Below are positions 9,070 to 18,357 of a stretch of 64,000 nucleotides of DNA, piece by piece (the first letter of the stretch is position 1; each line of letters begins with the position of its first letter). Source of the DNA: Eoetvoesia sp035555955 (lineage in GTDB: Bacteria; Pseudomonadota; Gammaproteobacteria; Burkholderiales; Burkholderiaceae_B); contig NZ_DATMGA010000014.1 in assembly GCF_035555955.1 (NCBI RefSeq), positions 1-64,000 of the forward strand. Direction: 5' to 3'. The notes beneath the pieces are model-generated. The model was not told where the DNA came from and made no database searches. It was given only the letters and a program-made list of their open reading frames with translations. The position numbers and the translations under genes are program-made.

Positions 9070-10236
9070 CTAGGCCAGCTTCGCCAGAAAACCTTCCATC
9101 CGGCTTACGGCTTCCTGCAGCCGATCCAGGCCGGTGGCGTACGAGAAGCGCATGGTGTGGCGGGCATGGGCCGGTCCGAAGTCGCGCCCCGGCACCGCCG
9201 CCACGCTGGCTTCGTGCAGCAACTGATGGGAAAACGCGTCGCTGTCGCCGCTATAGCGGCTGATGTCGGCGTAGATGTAGAAAGCGCCGTCGGGCGCCAC
9301 CGGCACATGCAGGCCCAGGCGCTCGAATTCCGGCAGCAGGTAGTCGCGCCGCTGCTTGAACGACAGGCGCCGGTTTTCGTAGATGCGCATGACGTCGGGT
9401 TCGAAGCAGGACACCGCCGCATGCTGGGCCAGGGTCGGGGCGCAGATGGCCAGGCTGGCGGCCAGTTTTTCGATGGCCGGGATCATGTCGGCCGGCGCGA
9501 TCAGCCATCCCAGCCGCCATCCCGTCATGTGGAAGTACTTGGAAAAGCTGTTGATGATGACGATGTCGTCGTCGATGGTCAGCGCGCTGCGCGGGACGTC
9601 GCCGTAGTACAGGCCCAGGTAGATTTCATCCATGATGATGAAACCGCCGCGCTGCCGCACCTCGGCCACCAGTTCCTTCAGGTCTTCGTAGGCGATGGTG
9701 GTGCCGGTTGGGTTGCTGGGCGAGGCGATGAGCACGCCGCGGGTGGCCGGCCCCCAATGCTCGCGGATGTGCCGGGCGGAAAGCTGGAAGCGCTGTTCGG
9801 CCGAGCAGGGAATGAGGCGGGGAATGCCGCCCGCGCCCAGGATGAAGTTCTGGTTGGCGGGGTACGAGGGGTCCGGCATCAGGATCTCGTCGCCGGGGTT
9901 GATCAGGGCCATGGTGGCCAGCAGCAGGGCGCCTGATGCGCCGCTGGTGATGATGACCCGCTCCGGATCGACCTGGGCGGAAAAATGGTCTTTGTAGTAG
10001 AGTGCGATGGCTTCGCGCAACACGGCCAGACCGGCCGGCGAGGTATAGCCGCTGAGGCTGGCCTTTGCCGCGCGGGCCAGGGTCTCGACCACTTGCGGGG
10101 GCGCCGTGAAATCGGGTTCGCCGATTCCCAGGCTGATGACGTCGCGCCCCAGCGCGTTGAGCTGGTTGGCTTGTTTGAAGACTTCCACAGCGTAGAATGG
10201 CACCACATGATCGGTGCGTGAAGCAAGGCGGGACAT
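9070..10236 (-). CDS. Pyridoxal-phosphate-dependent class I/II aminotransferase
   Basis: A 388-residue fold-type I aminotransferase of the AspC/AlaA-like group. The PLP lysine is K233 in NSFSKYFHMTGWRLGW. Also visible are SLGIGEPDFTAP at the N-terminus, the SPSNPTGT substrate loop and DEIYLGLYYG. Substrate is not certain; alanine, aspartate or aromatic 2-oxo acids are possible. The ATG at 10236 (MSRLASRT) is chosen from homology; the frame stays open far upstream but without conserved residues. Confidence 0.88.
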   Translation of the reverse strand: MSRLASRTDHVVPFYAVEVFKQANQLNALGRDVISLGIGEPDFTAPPQVVETLARAAKASLSGYTSPAGLAVLREAIALYYKDHFSAQVDPERVIITSGASGALLLATMALINPGDEILMPDPSYPANQNFILGAGGIPRLIPCSAEQRFQLSARHIREHWGPATRGVLIASPSNPTGTTIAYEDLKELVAEVRQRGGFIIMDEIYLGLYYGDVPRSALTIDDDIVIINSFSKYFHMTGWRLGWLIAPADMIPAIEKLAASLAICAPTLAQHAAVSCFEPDVMRIYENRRLSFKQRRDYLLPEFERLGLHVPVAPDGAFYIYADISRYSGDSDAFSHQLLHEASVAAVPGRDFGPAHARHTMRFSYATGLDRLQEAVSRMEGFLAKLA

Positions 10237-10386
10237 AGGCAGGGTTGGCAATGTTGCAACGAAACATGCATTGTAGAGCCGTTGCGGCGCCGCTTCCGTG
10301 TTTTGTTGCCGGCAGGGCATGCACTGTGGCGTATTGGCATAGCCTTTGCCGCGCGCCGGTATCGTTGGTCTTAATGGATGGTGGTC

Positions 10387-11313
10387 ATGCAGTTTTCCTC
10401 TCGCCGCGCGTTCCTCATGGGGCGCCGCACGTCGAAAAGCCCGTGGGCGGCCTTCTGCCAGGGCCTGCAGCGCCGGGTGGCGGGCAGTTTCCTCGATTAC
10501 GGCCTGTCCGACGGAGTCGGCAGCGCCCGGCTTACCCCGTTGAATGCCGCCGACCTGCACCATGCGCGCGCGCTGTGCGCCGAACATGGCGTGGTGCTGG
10601 CGCTGGACGGCGTCAACCAGGCCGCCAGCCAGTCGCATCAATCCGTGCTGTGGGTAGAGCTGGGAAGCCATCTGACGCAATGCCAGCGTCTGCCCAACGA
10701 TGCCTCGAAGTGGTTCGTGCAGCCGGGCTGCCTGCTTGGAGACCTGGAAGCGGCCGGGCTCAAGGAGTTTGCCGGACTGCCCGGCTATCTGACGGTGGCG
10801 GCGTGGTTGGCCGACCGCTCGTTGCAGGCCTGGGAATCGGGCGCCACGCATCGGTCGGGCGTTGCGCATGCCTGCGTCCTGCTGGCCGACGGCACCCAGG
10901 CCACGCTGGGGCCCTTCGGCGAGCACAATCGCCAGCCGCTGGACGGCCTGGCGCTGCAAACACTGGTTTCCGGGCTTTTCACGCTGACGGGCTCCACCGA
11001 GGCCCAGGCCTGCCGCCAGGAGCCGCATTGGTCGGCGCGCTACCGCCTGGATGCGCTGATGCCGCAACCGGGCCATACCGTCAATCTCTCGCACCTGCTG
11101 CTGGGCCATGGCGGCGACCTGGGCTGGCTGGAATGGGTCGTGCTGGACGAAGCGGCGCTGTCCGAGGCGGCCGCTCCGGATCCCATGGGTTTTTCGCTGG
11201 GCCGCCAGGCGCCTCACGACGTGTTGTGGGCGCAGGCCATCGAGCTGGACGTCCGGGTCAAGGCGCTGTTCGATCCGAGCGACGTTTTCCCGCACCCCGG
11301 GCAGGATCTTTGA
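10387..11313 (+). CDS. Degenerate FAD-linked-oxidase-like protein
   Basis: A protein of about 308 residues whose layout recalls FAD-binding type 4 oxidases (GlcD family). It has a segment resembling the post-loop strands (LWVELGSHL...WFVQPGCLLGDLEAAGL), a VLLADGTQATLGPFGEHN stretch where these enzymes describe substrate potential, and a C-terminal FDPSDVFPHPGQ end like the usual DPxGVLNPGK. The glycine-rich FAD pyrophosphate loop and the GSEG motif are not recognisable, so it may not bind FAD. It starts with SRRAFLMGRR, a twin-arginine-like string, but no hydrophobic core follows. The in-frame ATG at 10378 is an alternative start. Confidence 0.6.
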   Translation: MQFSSRRAFLMGRRTSKSPWAAFCQGLQRRVAGSFLDYGLSDGVGSARLTPLNAADLHHARALCAEHGVVLALDGVNQAASQSHQSVLWVELGSHLTQCQRLPNDASKWFVQPGCLLGDLEAAGLKEFAGLPGYLTVAAWLADRSLQAWESGATHRSGVAHACVLLADGTQATLGPFGEHNRQPLDGLALQTLVSGLFTLTGSTEAQACRQEPHWSARYRLDALMPQPGHTVNLSHLLLGHGGDLGWLEWVVLDEAALSEAAAPDPMGFSLGRQAPHDVLWAQAIELDVRVKALFDPSDVFPHPGQDL

Positions 11314-11329
11314 TTCTTGCCGTATTCCC

Positions 11330-11358
11330 ATGACCGGAAGGACACGACGAGATAGAAT
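11330..11358 (+). promoter_or_regulatory. Probable sigma-70 promoter of maeB
   Basis: ATGACC at 11330-11335 (four of six matches to TTGACA), a 17-base spacer and TAGAAT at 11353-11358 (five of six) stand 36 bases before the maeB start. The upstream gene ends at 11313, so this is the natural place for the promoter. Predicted by eye only. Confidence 0.5.
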
Positions 11359-11394
11359 GACTACCTATTTCACTTTCTTACTGTAGAAGTCACC

Positions 11395-13692
11395 ATGGAC
11401 GAGAATCTTCGCAAAGCCGCGCTCGAGTATCACGAGTCGGGGCGCCCCGGAAAAATTGCGGTCACGCCAACCAAGCAGCTTTCCAATCAACGGGATCTGG
11501 CGCTGGCCTATTCGCCGGGGGTGGCCGCGGCGTGCGAAGAAATCGTCAGCGATCCGCAAAATGCATTCCGCTTCACCGGCCGGGGCAACCTGGTCGGCGT
11601 CATCACCAACGGCACGGCGGTGCTGGGCCTGGGCAATATCGGCCCGCTGGCTTCCAAGCCTGTCATGGAGGGCAAGGCCGTCCTGTTCAAGAAGTTCTCC
11701 GGGCTGGACGTTTTCGACATCGAAATCAACGAGACCGATCCCGACAAGCTGGTTGACATCATCGCCGGCCTCGAGCCGACCTTTGGCGGCATCAACCTGG
11801 AAGATATCAAGGCGCCTGAATGCTTCACGGTTGAACGCAAGCTGCGCGAACGCCTGAAGATTCCCGTCTTTCACGATGACCAGCACGGCACGGCCATTTG
11901 CGTGGCATCGGCTTTCCTCAGCGGGCTGAAGGTGGCCGGCAAGGACATCAAGTCCGTCAAGCTGGCGGTATCGGGGGCGGGCGCGGCCGCGCTGGCCTGT
12001 CTGGACCTGCTGGTCGACCTGGGCCTGCCCATCGAGCACATCTGGGTGTCCGACATCGAGGGTGTGGTCTACAAGGGCCGCACCGTGCTCATGGACCCCG
12101 AAAAATCGCGTTTCGCGCAAGACACGCCGGCCCGCAAGCTGGCCGAAATCGTCGATGGCGCCGATGTCTTCCTGGGCCTGTCGGCCGGCGGCGTGCTGAA
12201 GCCCGAAATGGTTGCAACCATGGCCGCCCGGCCGGTCATCCTGGCCCTGGCCAATCCGTCGCCCGAGATCCTGCCCGAAGACGCCCACGCGGTGCGCGAC
12301 GACATCATCATGGCGACGGGGCGTTCCGACTACCCCAACCAGGTCAACAACGTCCTGTGCTTCCCGTACATTTTCCGCGGCGCGCTCGACGTCGGCGCCA
12401 CCACCATCACCCGTGGCATGGAAAAGGCGGCCGTCAATGCCATCTCGCAATTGGCCCAGGAAGAGCAGAACGACGTGGTTGCCGCCGCCTACGGCACCTA
12501 CGGCGTGTCGTTCGGGCCTGAATACCTCATTCCCAAGCCCTTCGATCCGCGCCTCATCGTGCGCATTGCGCCCGCCGTGGCGCGCGCGGCCATGGACGAC
12601 GGCGTGGCCACCCGCCCGCTCAAGGATTTCGGCGCCTACGCCGAAGAACTGCAGCAGTTCATGTACCGCTCGGGTTCGTTCATGAAGCCCCTGTTCTCCA
12701 CCGCCAAGTCCATGGTTCGCGAGGGCGGCAAGTCGCGCATCGTGTTCAGCGAAGGCGAGGACGAGCGCGTCCTGCGGGCGGTGCAGATCGTCGTCGACGA
12801 AAAACTCGCCCGGCCCATCCTCATCGGCCGGCCTTCGGTGCTGGCCGATCGCATCAAGAAGTTCGGCCTGCGCATCCGCCTCGACGAGGACGTGGACGTC
12901 ACCAATCCCGACTACGACGAGCGTTTCCATCAGTACTGGACCACGTACTGGGAAATCATGTGCCGCCGGGGCATCAGCAAGGAAATGGCGCGCGTCGAAA
13001 TGCGCCGGCGCCTTACGCTGATCGGCGCCATGATGGTGCATCTGGGCGATGCCGACGGCATGATATGCGGCACCGTCGGCGCCTATCAGGATCATCTGCG
13101 CTTTGTCGACCAGGTGCTGGGCAAGGCCCCGGGCGTCAAGACATACGGCGCCATGAACATCCTGCTGCTGGCCGAGCGCACCATCGCCCTGGCCGATACC
13201 CACGTCAACGACAATCCCTCCGCCGAGGAAATCGCCGAAATCACCATCCAGGCGGCCGCTGAAATGCGCCGTCTGAATATCGAACCCAAGATCGCCTTGC
13301 TGTCGCGCTCCAATTTCGGCACCGACAGTTCGTCGTCGGGCCCCAAGATGCGCGAGGCGCTGCGTCTCATCCGCGCCCAGGCTCCCGAGCTCGAGGTCGA
13401 CGGCGAGATGCACGGCGATTGCGCGCTCGACGAAGCCCTGCGCGAACGCATCCTGCCCTCCACCACGCTCAAGGGCGCGGCCAACCTGCTCATCTGCCCC
13501 AACGTGGACGCCGGCAATATCGCCTACAACCTGCTCAAGACGGGGGCGGGCGGCAATGTGGCGGTCGGCCCCTTCCTGCTTGGCCTGAATGCGCCCGTGC
13601 ATATCCTGACTTCAAGCTCCACCGTACGGCGCATCGTGAACATGGCCGCGCTGACCGTGCTTGACGCCAATATGCCGCGCAACAACTCCTAG
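11395..13692 (+). CDS. maeB: NADP-dependent malic enzyme with phosphotransacetylase-like domain
   Basis: Oxidatively decarboxylates malate to pyruvate with reduction of NADP. The 765 residues are the normal length for the large bacterial MaeB. In order it has the malic enzyme N-domain (residues about 18-160, with YSPGVAAACEEI and FHDDQHGTAI), the NAD(P)-binding domain (about 163-400, VSGAGAAALACLDLL) and a C-terminal phosphotransacetylase-like domain (about 430-760) that is usually regulatory, responding to acetyl-CoA. Monocistronic, with the next gene only five bases downstream. Confidence 0.96.
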   Translation: MDENLRKAALEYHESGRPGKIAVTPTKQLSNQRDLALAYSPGVAAACEEIVSDPQNAFRFTGRGNLVGVITNGTAVLGLGNIGPLASKPVMEGKAVLFKKFSGLDVFDIEINETDPDKLVDIIAGLEPTFGGINLEDIKAPECFTVERKLRERLKIPVFHDDQHGTAICVASAFLSGLKVAGKDIKSVKLAVSGAGAAALACLDLLVDLGLPIEHIWVSDIEGVVYKGRTVLMDPEKSRFAQDTPARKLAEIVDGADVFLGLSAGGVLKPEMVATMAARPVILALANPSPEILPEDAHAVRDDIIMATGRSDYPNQVNNVLCFPYIFRGALDVGATTITRGMEKAAVNAISQLAQEEQNDVVAAAYGTYGVSFGPEYLIPKPFDPRLIVRIAPAVARAAMDDGVATRPLKDFGAYAEELQQFMYRSGSFMKPLFSTAKSMVREGGKSRIVFSEGEDERVLRAVQIVVDEKLARPILIGRPSVLADRIKKFGLRIRLDEDVDVTNPDYDERFHQYWTTYWEIMCRRGISKEMARVEMRRRLTLIGAMMVHLGDADGMICGTVGAYQDHLRFVDQVLGKAPGVKTYGAMNILLLAERTIALADTHVNDNPSAEEIAEITIQAAAEMRRLNIEPKIALLSRSNFGTDSSSSGPKMREALRLIRAQAPELEVDGEMHGDCALDEALRERILPSTTLKGAANLLICPNVDAGNIAYNLLKTGAGGNVAVGPFLLGLNAPVHILTSSSTVRRIVNMAALTVLDANMPRNNS

Positions 13693-13697
13693 GGCCT

Positions 13698-14891
13698 ATG
13701 GACGCCCGGAAGCCGTCGATAGGCCTGATCCTTACAGGAGGCGGAGCGCGGGCCGCCTATCAGGTCGGCGTGCTGTCGGGGGTGCTGGATATCCTCGACC
13801 CGCAGCACAGCCATGGCTTTCCCAATCCATTCCCCATTATCTGCGGCACCTCTGCCGGCGCCATCAACGCGGCGGCGCTGGCCTGCCGTGCCAATGCTCC
13901 GCACGAGGCCGCCGAGCGGCTGCGTTATCTATGGGAAAACATCCACACCGACATGGTGTACCGGGCCGATCCCGCCTCGTTGTTCCGGAACGGCCTGCAG
14001 TGGCTGAGCATGCTGGCGCTGGGCTGGGCGCTGCCCACGCGCCGGGGCCAGCAGCCGCATTCCCTGCTCGACAACCAGCCTCTGAGCGAGCTATTGAGCA
14101 AGTCGCTGGATTTCGGCCGGCTGGGCCAGAACCTGGAGCGCGGCTGCCTGGAGGCGCTGGCTATCACCGCAGCGGCCTACATCAGCGGCGAGCATCTTAT
14201 CTTCTACCAGTCCAATACGCCGCTGCTGCCCTGGACGCGCTCGCTCCGGCGCGCGATTCCCAGCCGCATCGGCGTCGACCACCTGCTGGCGTCCAGCGCC
14301 ATTCCCTTCGTCTTTCCGGCGCAGGCCCTTCTGGTGCAAGGGGCCTGCGAGTGGTGCGGCGACGGATCCATGCGGCAATTGGCGCCGCTCAGCCCGGCCA
14401 TCCACCTGGGGGCCACCAAGGTGTTCGTCATCGGCACCGGGCATCGGGACGATACGCATGCCGAGTCGCGCCGGCTGGATTCTCCTTATCCCAGCCTGGC
14501 GCAAATCAGCGGCAACGCTTTATCGAACATTTTCCTGGATGGGCTGTCTATGGATGTAGAGCGGCTCGAACGCATCAACGAGCTTTTATATTTGCTGCCT
14601 TCGGATACCATGCAGTCCCAGTCGCTACGGCCGATCACCACGTTCGCCATCACGCCCAGCCGCTCGCTGGACGAACTGGCTCTCGAGCATCTGGACGAAA
14701 TGCCCCGGGCGGCCCGTACACTTTTTCGCGTTCTCGGTGTATCGTCGGGTTCGGGCACTGAAACAGGAGGGGCGCTGGTATCGTATTTATTGTTTGAAGC
14801 CAGTTACACACAGGCATTGATTCAGTTGGGAAGAACCGACAGCATGAAACGTACGGAAGAAGTCAAAGCGTTTTTCAAGGAGACGCAATAA
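13698..14891 (+). CDS. Patatin-like phospholipase
   Basis: A 397-residue patatin-family acyl hydrolase. The oxyanion-hole glycines (LTGGGARAAYQVGVL, residues 10-24), the nucleophile S52 in GTSAGAINAA and the catalytic aspartate D222 in CGDGSMRQ are all present, so a Ser-Asp dyad should be functional. No signal peptide is seen, which suggests a cytoplasmic or membrane-surface role. The last codon overlaps the start of the barstar-family gene by one base (TAATG, 14889-14893), so the two are probably co-translated. Confidence 0.9.
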   Translation: MDARKPSIGLILTGGGARAAYQVGVLSGVLDILDPQHSHGFPNPFPIICGTSAGAINAAALACRANAPHEAAERLRYLWENIHTDMVYRADPASLFRNGLQWLSMLALGWALPTRRGQQPHSLLDNQPLSELLSKSLDFGRLGQNLERGCLEALAITAAAYISGEHLIFYQSNTPLLPWTRSLRRAIPSRIGVDHLLASSAIPFVFPAQALLVQGACEWCGDGSMRQLAPLSPAIHLGATKVFVIGTGHRDDTHAESRRLDSPYPSLAQISGNALSNIFLDGLSMDVERLERINELLYLLPSDTMQSQSLRPITTFAITPSRSLDELALEHLDEMPRAARTLFRVLGVSSGSGTETGGALVSYLLFEASYTQALIQLGRTDSMKRTEEVKAFFKETQ

Positions 14892-15358
14892 TGACCCAGG
14901 CACAGGCGTTGCAAAAAAAAATGCAGAAAGGCGGTTTACTGGATGCTTCCCGGACTCACAAGGACGAGGCCTTTGAGCATGCTCAGGAATTGGGCATGAC
15001 GGCTTTCAGCGTCGAGTGCGATCGCGCGCGCAGCCGCTCGGCGGTTCTCCGGGCCATCGTCAAGGCCATCGACTACCCCGAGTTCTTCGGCAGCGATCTC
15101 GACGCTTTGTACGACTGCCTTTGCGACACCGTGCTCGACCAGAAAGGCGGGTTGTTCCTGTGGTTTCATAACCTGCACTCCGGCGATCCCGCCCTGGCCG
15201 ACGATGCGCAGGCCATCGTCAGCGTTTGCGAGGACGTGGCCGAATTCGCCAGGAACAATGGGCGCTGCTTTGCCTTTGCCGTCGAGCACGCCGGCAAGCA
15301 TCCCGACCCCGAACCCGGAGTGGCGCCAACGCCATACTCGGGCGGCGAAGCCGAATAG
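14891..15358 (+). CDS. Barstar-family protein
   Basis: A 155-residue protein whose middle (residues about 37-120) matches the barstar (barnase inhibitor) family: an AIDYPEFFGSDLDALYDCLCD segment where barstars have YPxYFGxNxDALxDCL. The N-terminal 35 residues (Gln/Lys-rich) and the C-terminal tail are extra. There is no barnase-like or other nuclease gene next to it, so it is an orphan inhibitor-fold protein. Tight coupling to the patatin gene hints that the two work together, which is inference only. Confidence 0.82.
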   Translation: MTQAQALQKKMQKGGLLDASRTHKDEAFEHAQELGMTAFSVECDRARSRSAVLRAIVKAIDYPEFFGSDLDALYDCLCDTVLDQKGGLFLWFHNLHSGDPALADDAQAIVSVCEDVAEFARNNGRCFAFAVEHAGKHPDPEPGVAPTPYSGGEAE

Positions 15359-15388
15359 GCAGTAGTCGAAATAGGGCGGCCTGGCTGG

Positions 15389-16123
15389 TCAGATCCAGCG
15401 TTTCAGGGCGGATACGGCCGAAATCAGCGCCAGCCCGGCGGTCTCCGTGCGTAGAACACGGTTGCCGAACCGAACCGGCAGGATCGGCTGGCGGGCGGCC
15501 TCGGCCTGTTCCTCGTCGGACCAGCCGCCTTCGGGCCCCACCAGCAGGGCGATGGGGCCTTGGCTTGCCGATAGCGCGGCTTCCAGGGTTTGCGGCGCCT
15601 CGGGCTGGCACAGCAAGGTCAGCTGTTCCGCGTGGTTGGCCTGGGCCAGATACTCCCGCAGCGAAACCGGCGCGTCGACGGCCATGATGCGGTTGCGGCC
15701 GCACTGTTCGCTGGCCGATTGCGCAATGCGCCGCCAATGGAGCAGGCGCTTGGCCAGGCGCTCGGCGTTCAACTGCAGCACGCTGCGCTGGGCGGCGATA
15801 GGGCTTATCCGGACGGCGCCCAGTTCCACGGCTTTTTCCACGACCCAGTCCATTTTGTCGCCCGAAGGCAGGCCTTGCACCAGGCGGATTTCGCCCGGCA
15901 GTTCCGCTTCGACGGCCTGGTGGGCACCGGTCCGGGCATAGCCTTTTTTGCCTTCGGCGATCAATTGAGCCGGGTACTGGCCGCCCAGGCCGTCGAACAG
16001 CACGATGGCCGAGCCGGGCTTCAGGCGCAGCACGCGCAAGGCGTGATGGGCGAGTTCCTGCGGCAATTCGATGAGCTGGTCGGCATGCAATGGAACAGGG
16101 CAGAAGAAGCGAGGTGCGGCCAT
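15389..16123 (-). CDS. rsmE: 16S rRNA (uracil1498-N3)-methyltransferase
   Basis: Methylates U1498 of 16S rRNA with AdoMet. The 244 residues contain an N-terminal PUA-like domain (to about 70) and a SPOUT knot domain with the signatures GLPSGDKMDWVVEKAVELG, LLVGPEGGWSDEE and, at the knot, LRTETAGLALISAVSAL. It converges with the barstar gene and diverges from tkt. Confidence 0.95.
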   Translation of the reverse strand: MAAPRFFCPVPLHADQLIELPQELAHHALRVLRLKPGSAIVLFDGLGGQYPAQLIAEGKKGYARTGAHQAVEAELPGEIRLVQGLPSGDKMDWVVEKAVELGAVRISPIAAQRSVLQLNAERLAKRLLHWRRIAQSASEQCGRNRIMAVDAPVSLREYLAQANHAEQLTLLCQPEAPQTLEAALSASQGPIALLVGPEGGWSDEEQAEAARQPILPVRFGNRVLRTETAGLALISAVSALKRWI

Positions 16124-16296
16124 ATGCGGGTCTGGATGTCAGGGTGGAAGTAGTGTAAGGGTTTTGGCCCGTTTTGCAGAGGCTTGCCCTGGTGACAGGG
16201 GAATGTCAGCTCAGGTGGTAAAATCTAGGGCTTTGCAATCCTTATTGTCGGGGTTTACGCCGGCGGCGTGCTTTCAGCCCCCTTTGTGAGTTTTCA

Positions 16297-18342
16297 ATGA
16301 GCCTATCGCCCGTCCAAGATTCATCCTTGGCCAATGCCATCCGCGCACTTGCCATGGATGCGGTTCAACAAGCCAATTCGGGGCATCCCGGAGCCCCCAT
16401 GGGCATGGCCGATATTGCCGAAGCGCTGTGGACGCGTCATTTGCGGCACAATCCCGCCGATCCTGCCTGGGCCAACCGCGACCGCTTCGTCTTGTCGAAC
16501 GGCCATGGGTCGATGCTGCTGTATGCCTTGCTGCATCTTAGCGGCTACGATTTGCCTATCGAGGAACTCAAGAATTTTCGGCAGTTGCATTCGCGCACAC
16601 CGGGCCACCCCGAGGTCGGCATCACCCCGGGCGTCGAAACCACCACCGGCCCGCTGGGCCAGGGCCTGGCCAATGCCGTCGGCATGGCGCTGGCCGAGGC
16701 CCTGCTGGCACGCGAGTTCAATCGCGAAGGCCACGGCATTGTCGACCACTTCACCTACGCCTTCGTGGGCGATGGTTGCCTGATGGAAGGCATTTCGCAC
16801 GAGGCCTGCTCTTTGGCCGGCACGCTCAAGCTTTCCAAGCTTATTGTTTTCTACGACGACAACGGCATTTCCATCGACGGCGAGGTCAAGAACTGGTTCG
16901 CCGACGACACCCCCGCGCGCTTCGAGGCCTATGGCTGGAACGTGGTGCGCAACGTCGACGGCCATAATGTGGCGGCAGTGGATCAGGCCATCCAGCAGGC
17001 CAGGGATGCCGCCGCCGGGCACAAGGGCCCCACGCTCATCTGCTGCCGCACCGTCATCGGCAAGGGCGCGCCTCATGCCGCCGGCACCGAAAAAGTGCAC
17101 GGCTCGCCCCTGGGCGCCGACGAAATCGCCGCCACGCGCGCCGCGCTGGGCTGGACCAGCGCGCCGTTCGAAATTCCCCAACACATCTACCAGCGCTGGG
17201 ACGCCCGCATCAAGGGCAAGCTGTGGCAGGCCGAGTGGCAGGAAAGCTTCAAATCCTATGCCCAGGCGTACCCCGAACAGGCCGCCGAATTCACACGCCG
17301 CATGCAGGGCGAACTGCCGGCCGATTTCACCAAGAGCGCAGCCGCCTTCATTGCCGCCACGGCCGGCAAGGCCGAAACCGTGGCAAGCCGCAAGGCCTCG
17401 CAATTCGCCATTACCGCTTTTGCCGAGCTGCTGCCCGAGCTCCTGGGCGGTTCGGCCGACCTTACCGGCTCCAACTTCACCGACTGGAAGGGCGTGGCGC
17501 CTTTGCGGGCCGGCGACGGCGGCGTGCAGTTCGGGCGCCACATCAATTACGGCGTGCGTGAATTCGGCATGGCGGCCATCATGAACGGCATCGCGCTGCA
17601 TGGCGGCTACCTGCCTTTCGGCGGCACCTTCCTGACTTTTTCCGACTACTCGCGCAACGCCATCCGCATGGCGGCGCTCATGAAGCAGCGCGTCGTCCAC
17701 GTGTTCACGCACGACTCCATCGGGCTTGGCGAGGACGGCCCCACGCACCAGTCCATCGAGCACGCGGCCAGCCTGCGCCTCATTCCCAACCTGCACGTCT
17801 GGCGTCCCTGCGACACCACCGAAACCGCGGTGGCCTGGCAGCAGGCGGTGCAGCGCCCGGCCAGCCTGGGCATGCAGGTGCATGACGGCGGGCCAAGCGC
17901 CTTGCTGCTGTCGCGCCAGAACCTGCCCTTTGTCGCCCGCGACGAAACCGCCATCGCGGCGATCGCCCGCGGCGGCTATGTGCTGCGCGACGCCGCGAAC
18001 GCCAAGGCCGTCATCATCGCCACCGGCTCCGAAGTCAGCCTGGCCCTGGCGGCCCAGGAACAACTTGCCGGGCGCGGCATTGCCGTGCGCGTGGTTTCCA
18101 TGCCGTGCACCAACATCTTCGACGCCCAGGACGCGCAATGGCGCGAATCGGTGCTGCCCAAGGGCCTGCCGCGTGTCGCGGTCGAAGCCGGCGCAACAGG
18201 GGGCTGGTACAAGTATGTCGGCCTGGATGGCGCGGTGGTGGGCATCGACACTTACGGCGAGTCCGCCCCGGCCGGCGTCCTATTCAAGCATTTCGGACTG
18301 ACCGCCGAGCGTGTGGCGCAAGCCGTCGAACAGATTTTGTAA
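16297..18342 (+). CDS. tkt: Transketolase
   Basis: Thiamine-diphosphate enzyme that moves two-carbon units between sugar phosphates (pentose phosphate pathway, and Calvin cycle where present). The 681 residues show the ThDP motif GDGCLMEGISHEACSLAGTL ending in a DDN, the N-terminal SGHPGAPMGMADIAE and the pyrimidine-domain stretch THDSIGLGEDGPTHQ. It begins a run of co-directional carbon-metabolism genes; gap follows after 15 bases. Confidence 0.97.
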   Translation: MSLSPVQDSSLANAIRALAMDAVQQANSGHPGAPMGMADIAEALWTRHLRHNPADPAWANRDRFVLSNGHGSMLLYALLHLSGYDLPIEELKNFRQLHSRTPGHPEVGITPGVETTTGPLGQGLANAVGMALAEALLAREFNREGHGIVDHFTYAFVGDGCLMEGISHEACSLAGTLKLSKLIVFYDDNGISIDGEVKNWFADDTPARFEAYGWNVVRNVDGHNVAAVDQAIQQARDAAAGHKGPTLICCRTVIGKGAPHAAGTEKVHGSPLGADEIAATRAALGWTSAPFEIPQHIYQRWDARIKGKLWQAEWQESFKSYAQAYPEQAAEFTRRMQGELPADFTKSAAAFIAATAGKAETVASRKASQFAITAFAELLPELLGGSADLTGSNFTDWKGVAPLRAGDGGVQFGRHINYGVREFGMAAIMNGIALHGGYLPFGGTFLTFSDYSRNAIRMAALMKQRVVHVFTHDSIGLGEDGPTHQSIEHAASLRLIPNLHVWRPCDTTETAVAWQQAVQRPASLGMQVHDGGPSALLLSRQNLPFVARDETAIAAIARGGYVLRDAANAKAVIIATGSEVSLALAAQEQLAGRGIAVRVVSMPCTNIFDAQDAQWRESVLPKGLPRVAVEAGATGGWYKYVGLDGAVVGIDTYGESAPAGVLFKHFGLTAERVAQAVEQIL

Positions 18343-18357
18343 AACAGGAGAGTAATC

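Noticed and set aside
10387..10452. Twin-arginine export signal on the FAD-oxidase-like protein
   Set aside because: SRRAFLMGRR resembles the motif but there is no hydrophobic core or cleavage site after it.
11365..13602. A 745-codon open frame on the minus strand
   Set aside because: Mirror frame of maeB; His/Asp/Gly-rich translation without domain similarity.
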